From Saccharofermentans sp. (lineage in GTDB: Bacteria > Bacillota > Clostridia > Saccharofermentanales > Saccharofermentanaceae), in contig JAILMW010000011.1 in NCBI GenBank assembly GCA_024692235.1, positions 1-64,000 of the forward strand: a DNA stretch of 64,000 nucleotides. The letters are read 5' to 3'. The translations under genes were made by a program, and so were the position numbers. Each line of letters opens with the position of its first letter. Position 1 is the stretch's first letter. Below the pieces are notes generated by a model. The model did no database searches, was not told the DNA's origin, and worked only from the letters and a program-made list of their open reading frames with translations. Below are positions 46,001 to 53,530 of this stretch, one piece after another.

Positions 46001-46781
46001 TCCAGGTAAATCCGAGATACATTATGCCGTAGTATGCACCTGACTTATAGATCTTAACTCCCACATAACCTGCAAGTCCGAACAGGAGCGCCGCACATGC
46101 AGCTACTATGGCACCTCCGTTCCCTGCGAAAGAGAACCACTCGCCGATAAGCTTCATGGCACCGATGCCGCAAGTGACTACAGGAAGCAAGAGCGATCCT
46201 AATGTATAGAAAGCAAAGCCGGTCTGCTTAAGCTTAAGGACCTTACCTGATAAGTACGATAGGAAGAATACCAGAGCTACTACTCCGATAAGCACTCCCG
46301 CTCTTACACCGTCGTTCATGAATCCCCAGGATGAGGATATAAATACCGCACCCACTATGGTGATAAGAAGTACGCCGACGGCAAAAGATATATTGATACT
46401 GCTGAACTTGACTTTTTCTTTGGGCTTCGAAGAAGGCTTGGGCAAAGGCGCAGGTGCACTTACGGGAGCAGGTCTTTGAACTGTTGCCTGATCCTTTATG
46501 GCAGCTGCAGGCTGAACCTGAGTCTTTACTTCCGGCTTTTGAACCGGAACTTGTACCTTGGGAGATTGAACATTATTCTGAGAAGAAGCAGAAGGCTTAG
46601 CCTGAGAAGATTTATTCATCTCGCCTATCTGCCGCCTTAAGGCATCTACCGTATTCTGATAATGACGAAGCCTCTTGGTCTTAGAGTTGTTATTAACAAG
46701 CAGGACTACTATGGCTATGGTTGCTCCCAAGCCATACATGAACTGAAGTATTATAAACAAGATATAACCCAGATCGTCCAT
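43044..46781 (-). CDS. very large polytopic membrane protein, SCO7613/DUF2157-like
   Basis: This 1245-residue protein has one N-terminal membrane segment, a Pro/Ala/Gln/Lys-rich linker (residues ~60-125) and then more than 30 hydrophobic segments to the end. The first block after the linker (INISFAVGVLLITIVGAVFISSSWGF) resembles the DUF2157 and SCO7613 C-terminal families of giant membrane proteins with no known function. The ATG has no good Shine-Dalgarno sequence. A 20-base inverted repeat lies at the promoter. The many plus- and minus-strand ORFs within this span are shadows. Coding is certain; function is not. Confidence 0.8.
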   Translation of the reverse strand: MDDLGYILFIILQFMYGLGATIAIVVLLVNNNSKTKRLRHYQNTVDALRRQIGEMNKSSQAKPSASSQNNVQSPKVQVPVQKPEVKTQVQPAAAIKDQATVQRPAPVSAPAPLPKPSSKPKEKVKFSSINISFAVGVLLITIVGAVFISSSWGFMNDGVRAGVLIGVVALVFFLSYLSGKVLKLKQTGFAFYTLGSLLLPVVTCGIGAMKLIGEWFSFAGNGGAIVAACAALLFGLAGYVGVKIYKSGAYYGIMYLGFTWTLLFVAAQFASGFYDRVGCCFSALSAASLAATLFSHSKKSEEIKFFKLYSEVITYVSLGAIFLVLWNFENIPVIIGLGLVIATLLIGKKKWMGYAAPVAMLIFSLYATSFTKYEYNDRTYPLMVYALLITAFFVLLKVIKRNSIASDLILTFSLVGGIFAGWIEYRPEFTSFYYVTLSVIFVTALVAGYSAFSKGQNRIVSYILSAVASLTSIALVYCAGTGIFYDNTLGKALQNIASMLGTKLPDHINTGVLYSASAMAYTSALALYILCNYKRQKHPSLRICSYAFMFATFVSAFPTLSGHLMYLAICTSAIVRSVRMSITEKETATKVSRVLSAISHYTAMAFMAAAFGDPRSVIYMLCLLMVFASLYIRVVFGGSKWQRYITPAIAAFISLYATTFADIPSSSGVETEMAVFGICLLVFYIFTEFSKLRNAVTDLAYPAVFFVAALMGKLVFDDQLAARYVVSIVLIAASVLLMAVCAFRKDNRKEVKIASLIAGGIFSSTLFYSVGTVIFYRGNTDLPMVFGGAIALICYIACAVVIPKIKGKTMAAWASYAYYACSVCMLIDAATSTRPVRIVVSSLLIIAALAALISRYIARPGKHPDIRSCAAVVFALCSVSMLISAVFIGPEHFPGIIFYSVVIAAGLIPQIRSHEVIGKYIAVADITSCLIGSLYCIWNETMEVSPWIGVAVASLFVVLMYLKKNTVVAIVPILIGSFYIMDALSSVGGYYIFACVIGVLLIGLGLLLHKKVYTKPLYLDYLTYVSILFPLNAASNNSNSDIALFAILFTIALILINHAIRFPKAKAILLSISTSFMCLAILSLPLVKDLPDVISGEVVMLLILLDVFIIRNVIKPGKESTMRVIWIVTVSFCLAIEGISAAATGEISDLLITGIVSVAIFIYAFIAKDKSWFLLSVIAIIAIAIYLSATFWASKAWLVYLLVVGVILISMAAINEYGKRKAELQGEQAEGGGAGVKRFFEEWKW

Positions 46782-46807
46782 GAATCAATCGTAACACACG
46801 TGTTTAG

Positions 46808-46827
46808 AAAGTGCAAATTTACACTTT
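46808..46827 (-). promoter_or_regulatory. inverted repeat at the promoter of the giant membrane protein
   Basis: AAAGTG and CACTTT flank AAATTT in a 20-base palindrome with one mismatched pair, 27 bases before the ATG. It overlaps the probable -10 region of a TTGTAA/TAAATT promoter and could bind a dimeric regulator. Confidence 0.35.
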
Positions 46828-46869
46828 TACGATATGATTACAACTTTTTCACGGACGATCCGCGGAGCT

Positions 46870-48489
46870 TTATCTCTCTGATGTCCTGTATTCGTTAAGG
46901 ACTATAACAGTACTTATCTGATCTTCTTCACGAGATTCTCTGATAGTATAGCTGTTGCACATATAATCACTGTTATCCTGATCGTAGAATCTGAACTCCA
47001 GCTCGGAATCCTTTAATGTGCTTCCGTCGGGAAGATCGTTAGCATTAACAGTAAACTCTTGTGTACTTCCGCTTGAGATAACGGGAGATCCGTCGGCATT
47101 ACACATACCGCTTACCATCTCTCCGTCTGCGTATAACTCCACATAGCCGATATCTCTGCTGCTCTGATTCTCTGCATATACGGTGAATGACCCTCTCTGC
47201 GTAAGTCCTGCTTCACCGTGATATCCGACGACCGTAAAGACGCCGGAGATGATGCTCATAAGGACATAAGATGCGGCCGTAAATATTATCCATGCTCTTA
47301 CATGGTTCTTACCCTTGATAACAGATATGATCACGGTTACAGCAGCCGCCGCAAGGATCACCGTTCCCCACATGGCAAGCATCCTCTTAGGCGTATAGCC
47401 GAAGGTATTAAAGTACATAAGAAGCTTACTTAAGGATACGACGGCAAAGAGGATGCTCTCTGTCATAAGAAGAGCCATAAGTCCCTTAGAGACTTTCCCC
47501 TTACCTTCAGCTCTTCTCTCGAATATATTAACTACGACATATACGAGCATATTGATAGCCATTATGCCTACAAGTTCAAAGAAGCCTCTTCTTGCATAGT
47601 CTACGACATTAAAGCCATCGGGGATCATTCCCATAAGACCTCCGAATATATATCTGAACTCTACGACGAAGAACAGAATATACATAGCGGCAAAAAGACC
47701 TGTTATAAAGCTCATGGCAAGTGAAGATACATTTCTTCTCCTGGAAAGAGCCTCTTGGCACTTCTTCCCCGCTTCGCGCTCCTTATCTCCATTGCTCTTG
47801 GAAGATCCGGAGACAAGTCCGTAGAGGAAGAGGCAGACAGGGCATGCGAACAAGAGTCTTAATATACATCTTGCAACGACATCAGCCCTCAGATACTTAA
47901 AGATATCAAGTGTTGTGAGGATCTTCTCGATGATCTTTTCAAAGTCGCTGTTTATCTTGGATAAAAGGACCATGGCAACTATGAAGAACGGGAGAAGTAT
48001 CAATACCGGGATGATCCAGGAGAAAGATACTTTCTTCTTCTCCTGTCCCTCTTCCTTATTACGAAGATCCTTGGATTCGATTATATATTCGCCCATATTC
48101 GCGAACGACCCGACAAAAGCACCTCTTGCAAGGTCGAGCCATATATAAGATCCGGTCTTCTTATCTACAAGGATATCGTTAGATATAAGGACGGAATATA
48201 TCGCACACAGATGTATACCCAGCATAGAGAGATCGAAGGAAGGAGCGATCCCCGAAGTAAGAGATGTAAGTACCATTACCGCGTACCAGAAGAAAGATCT
48301 CCTGTCAGTCTTCTCTCTTCTTCCGTGAAGTACGATCTCGTTCCAGGCGATAAAGAGAATGCTGAAGATCGTGGGGAAGATCCATATATGTTCAGGCTGC
48401 TTCCAGGGCCATATCAGAAGTAAATAAAGGTATGCAAGAGGATAGGCGAGCATGAGGCCCGCCCTCCTTAATGTTATCTTGTTGTCCAT
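46870..48489 (-). CDS. DUF4153/DUF4173-family membrane protein
   Basis: This 539-residue membrane protein has about eleven hydrophobic segments and a soluble C-terminal domain of about 110 residues. YARRGFFELVGIMAINM near residue 300 and YTPKRMLAMWG near 370 are typical of the DUF4153/DUF4173 group. Its function is unknown. The ATG at 48489 follows AAGAGGATTAATTCAC and lies five bases after the stop of the XRE regulator, in place of the track start 15 codons upstream, which would overlap that gene. It belongs to the DUF2975-XRE-DUF4173 unit. Confidence 0.8.
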   Translation of the reverse strand: MDNKITLRRAGLMLAYPLAYLYLLLIWPWKQPEHIWIFPTIFSILFIAWNEIVLHGRREKTDRRSFFWYAVMVLTSLTSGIAPSFDLSMLGIHLCAIYSVLISNDILVDKKTGSYIWLDLARGAFVGSFANMGEYIIESKDLRNKEEGQEKKKVSFSWIIPVLILLPFFIVAMVLLSKINSDFEKIIEKILTTLDIFKYLRADVVARCILRLLFACPVCLFLYGLVSGSSKSNGDKEREAGKKCQEALSRRRNVSSLAMSFITGLFAAMYILFFVVEFRYIFGGLMGMIPDGFNVVDYARRGFFELVGIMAINMLVYVVVNIFERRAEGKGKVSKGLMALLMTESILFAVVSLSKLLMYFNTFGYTPKRMLAMWGTVILAAAAVTVIISVIKGKNHVRAWIIFTAASYVLMSIISGVFTVVGYHGEAGLTQRGSFTVYAENQSSRDIGYVELYADGEMVSGMCNADGSPVISSGSTQEFTVNANDLPDGSTLKDSELEFRFYDQDNSDYMCNSYTIRESREEDQISTVIVLNEYRTSER

Positions 48490-48494
48490 GTGAA

Positions 48495-48701
48495 TTAATC
48501 CTCTTGGTATTCCAGGATATCTCCGGGCTGACAATCCAGCGCCTTACAGATATCGTTCAATGTGGAGAACCTGACTGCCTTAGCTTTCTGGTTCTTGAGT
48601 ATAGAGAGATTGGCGGGTGTGATGCCGACCTTCTCTGCGAGGTCTCCGGAGGAGATCTTACGCTTTGCCATCATGACATCGAGATTAACTATAATAGCCA
48701 T
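48495..48701 (-). CDS. small XRE-family (YozG-like) DNA-binding regulator
   Basis: This 68-residue protein is a single Cro/CI helix-turn-helix: SSGDLAEKVGITPANLSILKN covers both helices and DICKALDCQPGDILEY ends the domain. Regulators of this size usually pair with a DUF2975 membrane protein encoded directly upstream, as here (15 bases). It probably controls its own operon, perhaps through the inverted repeat at 49200-49215. Confidence 0.9.
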   Translation of the reverse strand: MAIIVNLDVMMAKRKISSGDLAEKVGITPANLSILKNQKAKAVRFSTLNDICKALDCQPGDILEYQED

Positions 48702-48716
48702 ATCATTCTCCTCCTT

Positions 48717-49175
48717 TCAGATAGTAAGATCAAGATCGTTCTTCATGACGATAGCCTTGTCGAAGACGACCTTTACCGATAATACGATAAGTGCCATGAA
48801 CCATGCCACAAGTGCCAGGAATGCTGATTCGCCCCATACGAGTCCCAATACTGCAAATGCAACGCCTGCGCCGATAAGGGAGAATACGATGTAGGACATG
48901 AGCTTCGTGTTCTTGGTATCGAAGACGACATCCTTGCTCATATTGGCCAGGAGCTTATAGACACTTATAAGGACTACATAAGCCAGTACGGTTACGGCGT
49001 AATAGACGATGGTAAATATCGTATATGCCAGCTGGTCGTCTCTTCTTGCCCATACATTGCAGATGTACCTGGCTGAAGTCCAGCCTACCGCATCTGCGAA
49101 CACTACCAAAAGAATGAAGAAGATCGTGGCGACTTTGGACCACTTGATGATCTTGTTGTTATATTTGCTTTCCAT
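48717..49175 (-). CDS. DUF2975-family membrane protein
   Basis: This 152-residue protein has four membrane helices at about residues 15-35, 55-78, 95-118 and 120-142, with the soluble stretch VFDTKNTKLMSYI between the second and third. This is the layout of DUF2975 proteins that accompany YozG-like regulators. The ATG at 49175 follows AGGAGGTTTTTGAT; the track start is six codons too early. The partner function is unknown, possibly sensing a membrane signal for the regulator. Confidence 0.85.
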   Translation of the reverse strand: MESKYNNKIIKWSKVATIFFILLVVFADAVGWTSARYICNVWARRDDQLAYTIFTIVYYAVTVLAYVVLISVYKLLANMSKDVVFDTKNTKLMSYIVFSLIGAGVAFAVLGLVWGESAFLALVAWFMALIVLSVKVVFDKAIVMKNDLDLTI

Positions 49176-49199
49176 ATCAAAAACCTCCTGCATAGAGTA

Positions 49200-49215
49200 A
49201 TAAGCATGCTCTTAT
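49200..49215 (-). promoter_or_regulatory. candidate operator of the XRE regulator
   Basis: ATAAG, six bases, CTTAT, with the inner palindrome AGCATGCT, lies at the expected transcription start of the DUF2975-XRE operon. Binding by the encoded regulator is an inference. Confidence 0.35.
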
Positions 49216-49221
49216 AGCATC

Positions 49222-49250
49222 ATAATACTCTTCGTTTTATCGAAATGCAA
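49222..49250 (-). promoter_or_regulatory. promoter of the DUF2975-XRE-DUF4173 operon
   Basis: TTGCAT, 17 bases, TATTAT on the minus strand, about 47 bases before the ATG at 49175. Confidence 0.65.
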
Positions 49251-49278
49251 GAGGTTTTTATTGTTTTTCGATATATTT

Positions 49279-50088
49279 TTACTGAGCTGCGAAAAACGTA
49301 CCTATATCATCCTGGTTGAGGATCTTCTCCAATACCAAAGGTTCGGAGCTCTGAGCGATAACTCCGTTGATACCGCGGGAGGTTACTTTCTGCATTGCAG
49401 TTACCTTCGTATACATTCCCCCGGTACCGAGCTTACTGCCTGCACCCTTGGAAAAGCCCAGCATCTCATCTGTTATCTCGTCAACATAGGAGATACGCTT
49501 GGCATTATTATCTTCTCTGGGATTGCCGTCATAAAGACCGTCGATATCGGAAAGGATTATAAGAAGGTCGGCATTAACAAGGCATGCCACGCTTGCTGAG
49601 AGCGTATCGTTATCGCCGAATGTACCGTTGTGCATGATCTCTGTAGTAGATACTGAGTCATTCTCGTTGATTACCGGGATAAGCTGACGCTCGAGCATAG
49701 CCTCTATAGTATTCGTGATATTGGATCTTGTAAGCTTGTCCGTAAGATCGTCCTTGGTAAGAAGGATCTGTCCGCAGACATACTGATACTCTGCGAAGGA
49801 TCTGGAATAAGCATTCATGAGCTCGCACTGTCCGACTGCCGCTACGGCCTGCTTCTCACGCATCTCCGTAGGTCGCTCCTGAAGATTAAGGCAACCTACG
49901 CCTACACCGATCGCACCTGAAGTTACAAGGATAACTTCCTTTCCGCTGTTGCAAAGGTCTGCTATGGAACGGCAGAGCTTATTGATACTTCCGAGGTTCA
50001 TCCTGCCGTTAGCATATGTGATGGAAGATGTTCCAACCTTAACTACAATCCTTCTGGCGAAGTTGATCGCCATTCTCGATCCGCTCAT
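49279..50088 (-). CDS. proB: glutamate 5-kinase without PUA domain
   Basis: ProB (269 residues) phosphorylates glutamate at the start of proline synthesis. The amino acid kinase fold is complete: RIVVKVGTSSIT near residue 12, VTSGAIGVGVG near 55, VINENDSVSTTEI near 138, FGDNDTLSA near 155 and SDIDGLYDGNP near 178; GTGGMYTKVTA follows. Many bacterial ProB proteins carry an extra C-terminal PUA domain of ~100 residues; this one ends without it, as in some Firmicutes. proA is not adjacent. The ATG follows AGAGGAAATAAG. Confidence 0.93.
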   Translation of the reverse strand: MSGSRMAINFARRIVVKVGTSSITYANGRMNLGSINKLCRSIADLCNSGKEVILVTSGAIGVGVGCLNLQERPTEMREKQAVAAVGQCELMNAYSRSFAEYQYVCGQILLTKDDLTDKLTRSNITNTIEAMLERQLIPVINENDSVSTTEIMHNGTFGDNDTLSASVACLVNADLLIILSDIDGLYDGNPREDNNAKRISYVDEITDEMLGFSKGAGSKLGTGGMYTKVTAMQKVTSRGINGVIAQSSEPLVLEKILNQDDIGTFFAAQ

Positions 50089-50100
50089 CTTATTTCCTCT

Positions 50101-50144
50101 TTTGACCTGTTATAGCCTGTAGAGTATATACTCTTGAGGTCAAA
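50101..50144 (-). promoter_or_regulatory. nested palindromes at the proB promoter
   Basis: A 14-base perfect palindrome AGAGTATATACTCT (50121-50134) lies inside an inverted repeat of TTTGACCT and AGGTCAAA (50101-50108 and 50137-50144). The inner palindrome contains the -10 box of the proB promoter, so it may be an operator. Confidence 0.45.
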
Positions 50145-50151
50145 AATACAA
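50123..50151 (-). promoter_or_regulatory. promoter of proB
   Basis: TTGTAT, 17 bases, TATACT on the minus strand, about 35 bases before the proB ATG. Confidence 0.55.
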
Positions 50152-50160
50152 ATCAGAGCC

Positions 50161-51270
50161 TTATGCGCTTGCCTTGACCGTATTCCAGAGTTCTGCATAC
50201 TTCTCCTCGATCTCGGAAGATGAGTAGTATACCTCAAGAGTCGCAAAGATCTCAGGTGTGGGATAGTAATAGACATTACCGGCCACCTCCGGATCGAGCA
50301 TCTCCTTGGCAGCGGTATTAGGTGTGGAGTAGCCTACATATTCGCAGTTCTCGAGAGCGATCTGAGGATCGTACATAAAGTTTATAAAGTCATGAGCACC
50401 CTGATAGTTCTGCGCATTACTGGGAATGCACATCATGTCGACGGACCAGTTGGAACCTTCGGGAAGAACGAACTTAAGATCGATGTCCGTCTTGCCGAGC
50501 TCCTCTATCCTGTCGAGCATTACGATATGGTCTCCTGACCATGCAACGGAAGCCTCGAGTTCTCCTGATGCCATCTTATCCTTAAGATTATCTACACCGT
50601 ATGCGGGAGAGAGGTCCTCCTTCTGCGAGATGAGAAGATCAAGTGCTTCCTGAAGCTCATTTTCATCCATCGTATTGATGGAATATCCGAGATAATTAAG
50701 AGCCACACCGATGGACTCTCTCATTGCATCGTACATACCGATCTCGCCTGCGTTATCTTCGTTAAAGAGTACGTCCCAGATAACCGCAGGGTCAGTAGTT
50801 CCGTCGGGAAGCGTGATCTTATTGGCATCGTATACAAGCCCTACCGTACAGTACATATAAGGAACGGCATAGTCCAGGACCTCATCGGAGAGTGCCTGGT
50901 CGTTAGAATACTGAAGATCGTTGAATACGGGATCCATATACTGCGTAACATTGGGGATAAGGCTCCAGTCGATAGGCTGTATCCTCTCCTCGTTTATAAG
51001 ACGGCATACCATATATTCGGAAGGTATTATGACGTCGTAAGTGTTATTGAGGTTAGGGTACATGGTCTCATTTGTCTCGAACGTCCTGTAGATGACCTTG
51101 TACTGAGGATATGCGTCCTCGAACTTTGCGATGGTATCCTCTGCTATATATTCGCCCCAGTTGTAGATGATGAGTTCCTGTTTACCGCCTTTGGAACAAG
51201 CCGTTACCATGGGTGCCAGCATTGCCACTGAAGCTATACCTGCCATTGCTCTTAAAGCAAACTTATTCAT
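50161..51270 (-). CDS. potD: spermidine/putrescine-binding lipoprotein
   Basis: PotD (369 residues) is the outer substrate-binding lipoprotein of the polyamine ABC transporter. It has a signal peptide with lipobox VTAC (Cys near residue 25) followed by IYNWGEYIAEDTIAKFE, the typical start of this family. The fold is that of extracellular solute-binding proteins of the polyamine type. The ATG at 51270 follows GGGAGGGTAGTT; the track start ten codons upstream would overlap potC and add a non-signal N-terminus. It is the last gene of potABCD. Confidence 0.93.
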   Translation of the reverse strand: MNKFALRAMAGIASVAMLAPMVTACSKGGKQELIIYNWGEYIAEDTIAKFEDAYPQYKVIYRTFETNETMYPNLNNTYDVIIPSEYMVCRLINEERIQPIDWSLIPNVTQYMDPVFNDLQYSNDQALSDEVLDYAVPYMYCTVGLVYDANKITLPDGTTDPAVIWDVLFNEDNAGEIGMYDAMRESIGVALNYLGYSINTMDENELQEALDLLISQKEDLSPAYGVDNLKDKMASGELEASVAWSGDHIVMLDRIEELGKTDIDLKFVLPEGSNWSVDMMCIPSNAQNYQGAHDFINFMYDPQIALENCEYVGYSTPNTAAKEMLDPEVAGNVYYYPTPEIFATLEVYYSSSEIEEKYAELWNTVKASA

Positions 51271-51296
51271 AACTACCCTCCCTGTGTTGTCTTCTT

Positions 51297-52097
51297 TCAC
51301 TTTAACTTATTCTTGCTCTTCTTTATCTCTGACAGATTGGATAATACCAGAAGTATTATCACTGCCGCAAATAAGATGGCTGTTAAGGCGTTCATCTTGG
51401 GATTAACGCCGAACTTTGCCATGGAATATATCTTCATCGGAAGCGTCTGCGTGGAGCTGTCCACATTGAAGTTGGATATAAGATAATCGTCCACCGACAT
51501 GGTAAATGTCAGCATAAGAGCGGATAAGATACCAGGCATTATCTCGGGTATTATTACCAACCTTAATGTCTGCCACCCCGTAGCACCGAGATCCATGGCA
51601 GCCTCCGAGAGATTCTTATCCAGCTGCTTTATCTTGGGATTTATGGACAATATGGCGAAAGGCACACAGAAAGCAATGTGCGCGCAGATAAGCGTAAACT
51701 GTCCTTTCTGAACTCCGAGGAAGGAGAACAGGAGCATAAATGCGATACCTATAACCAGCTCAGGCATTACATTAGGGATGTACGTAAGGTTCATGAGAGC
51801 CGTCTGCCATCTCTTCTTTAAGTACGCAAGTCCAAGGCAGCTCATTACACCGAATATTGTAGATACCACAGAAGCTATGGCGGCGATCTTGAGCGTCGTA
51901 AGAAGGCTCTCCAGAAGCTCCGCTCCGTCAGAACCGGAGAATAGTCCCGTGTAGTTTCTTATGGTAAAGCCTCCCCAGAGAAATGACTTCGGGATGCTGT
52001 TGAAGGAATAAACGATAAGGATAACTATGGGCAGATACAGGAATATAAGTATCAGCGCGATATAGATATCGGGTATAAGTCTTTTTAAGAATCTCAC
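51297..52097 (-). CDS. potC: polyamine ABC transporter permease
   Basis: PotC (266 residues) is one of two permeases of the polyamine importer. It has about six membrane helices and the EAA loop ...EAAMDLGATGWQTLRLVIIPEIMPG near residue 165 that contacts the ATPase. The ATG overlaps the potB stop by four bases (ATGA). Length is normal. Confidence 0.94.
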   Translation of the reverse strand: MRFLKRLIPDIYIALILIFLYLPIVILIVYSFNSIPKSFLWGGFTIRNYTGLFSGSDGAELLESLLTTLKIAAIASVVSTIFGVMSCLGLAYLKKRWQTALMNLTYIPNVMPELVIGIAFMLLFSFLGVQKGQFTLICAHIAFCVPFAILSINPKIKQLDKNLSEAAMDLGATGWQTLRLVIIPEIMPGILSALMLTFTMSVDDYLISNFNVDSSTQTLPMKIYSMAKFGVNPKMNALTAILFAAVIILLVLSNLSEIKKSKNKLK

Positions 52098-53530
52098 AAT
52101 ACCATACCTCCCGATCCTGATGCTTCCTTGTCCTGATTACGGAGAACGCCCATAGTGATGAGCACGAATATAAGAAGGATAAGGGACAACACATTACCTG
52201 CCTGCTGATAGGTGGTACTCTCGTTCAGGATAAACGACTGGACCGTATTACCTATAGTTGTCTTGGATCCTTCGGAGATGATATCGGGGATCATGTAGAA
52301 GGTCATGGAAGGCATAAATACCATCTGTATTCCGGAGATGACGCCCGGGAGCGACAACGGGAATATGACCTTGGTAAATGTCTGCACCTTATTGGCACCA
52401 AGATCCTCAGCGGCCTGGGAAAGAGCAGAATCGATCTTTACCAGAACGGAATATATGGGAAGTACCATAAATGGCAGGAAGTCATTGATCATTACAAGCT
52501 TCGTTATGATATCCGACAATATCGGGTTCTGAAGGAACATAACAGGCTCCTTAAGTATCCCGGCGGACATCATCACGGTATTAAAGACTCCGGTCTCCGC
52601 AAAGAATGCTCTCCATGCATAAGTCCTGAGCATTGTATTCATCCACATGGGAAGAACGAAGAGCAGGAGAAGCTTACTTGAAGTCTTATGAAGTCTCTTT
52701 GTCCTCTCGGCAAGGATAAAAGCCAAAGGATAAGAGAAGATAAGACATCCGATCGTTGTCCACACGGCATAATCAAGACTTCGAAGGAATACCGAGAAAT
52801 ACTCCTGCAAGGTGACTTTCGCTCCGTAGAATGACGTGGTTACGTTCTTATTGGCAAAGAGCGTCTTAAAGCCGTCCATATTGAACTCGTATCCGCCCGC
52901 TGTCTTCGCAAAGAAAGCTCTGAATAGGATAAGGAGCAAAGGAAGTATCGTGAAGACGCCGATCCAGAGTATATAAGGATAAGCCAGGAGCTTCATGTTC
53001 ATCTTAAGTCCCAAAGCCCCGTAAAGAGCCGCTATGATACCGGCGATAAGAACGACACAGAGAAGATTGCCGCCTAAGGTCTGGACCACATAGAGCCTTT
53101 GCACGGTCATATGCGTGCGGGACAATGTCTCGACTGTAATAAGATTAGACAGCGTATATACATGAACCACAAATCTTGCAGCAAGCAAGACCAGTACGGA
53201 GAAGCACCCCCACCTCTTCTTCACGGGATCATCCGAATATAGCTGGAATGCCAGAGCCAGCGTAAGAGCTGCAGCACTAACTATTATGGTAATAGTAAAG
53301 ATCCAGGCACCGAATACTCCGAAGTCAAGATCTACCGTAGTATCTCTTAATACGACAGATACCTTGGGATCTAATATCAACGTAAAGAGCGAATAAAGTC
53401 TTTGCCTCTTATACTGAACAAAGAGTTCGAACATTGGGATAAATACGGATACCAGTGACAGAAGCGCCGATATCAGCATTACTGCCGCATGAACGGGAAG
53501 CAGAGACAATCTCTTCTTAAGACCTGTCAT
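52094..53530 (-). CDS. potB: polyamine ABC transporter permease with N-terminal membrane extension
   Basis: The last ~290 of the 478 residues form a normal PotB permease, beginning at YPYILWIGVFTILPLLLILFR near 192 and carrying the EAA loop QAAEDLGANKVQTFTKVIFP near 385. The first ~185 residues are extra and hold about four further membrane helices near 12-35, 72-95, 108-126 and 152-175. This fusion is not a feature of the standard family and its role is unknown. The ATG overlaps the potA stop by four bases. Confidence 0.9.
   Translation of the reverse strand: MTGLKKRLSLLPVHAAVMLISALLSLVSVFIPMFELFVQYKRQRLYSLFTLILDPKVSVVLRDTTVDLDFGVFGAWIFTITIIVSAAALTLALAFQLYSDDPVKKRWGCFSVLVLLAARFVVHVYTLSNLITVETLSRTHMTVQRLYVVQTLGGNLLCVVLIAGIIAALYGALGLKMNMKLLAYPYILWIGVFTILPLLLILFRAFFAKTAGGYEFNMDGFKTLFANKNVTTSFYGAKVTLQEYFSVFLRSLDYAVWTTIGCLIFSYPLAFILAERTKRLHKTSSKLLLLFVLPMWMNTMLRTYAWRAFFAETGVFNTVMMSAGILKEPVMFLQNPILSDIITKLVMINDFLPFMVLPIYSVLVKIDSALSQAAEDLGANKVQTFTKVIFPLSLPGVISGIQMVFMPSMTFYMIPDIISEGSKTTIGNTVQSFILNESTTYQQAGNVLSLILLIFVLITMGVLRNQDKEASGSGGMVL

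Noticed and set aside
46840-46870. hairpin CGGATCGTCCG after the DUF4173 gene as a terminator
   Set aside because: It is followed by GAAAAAG on the transcribed strand, not by a T run.
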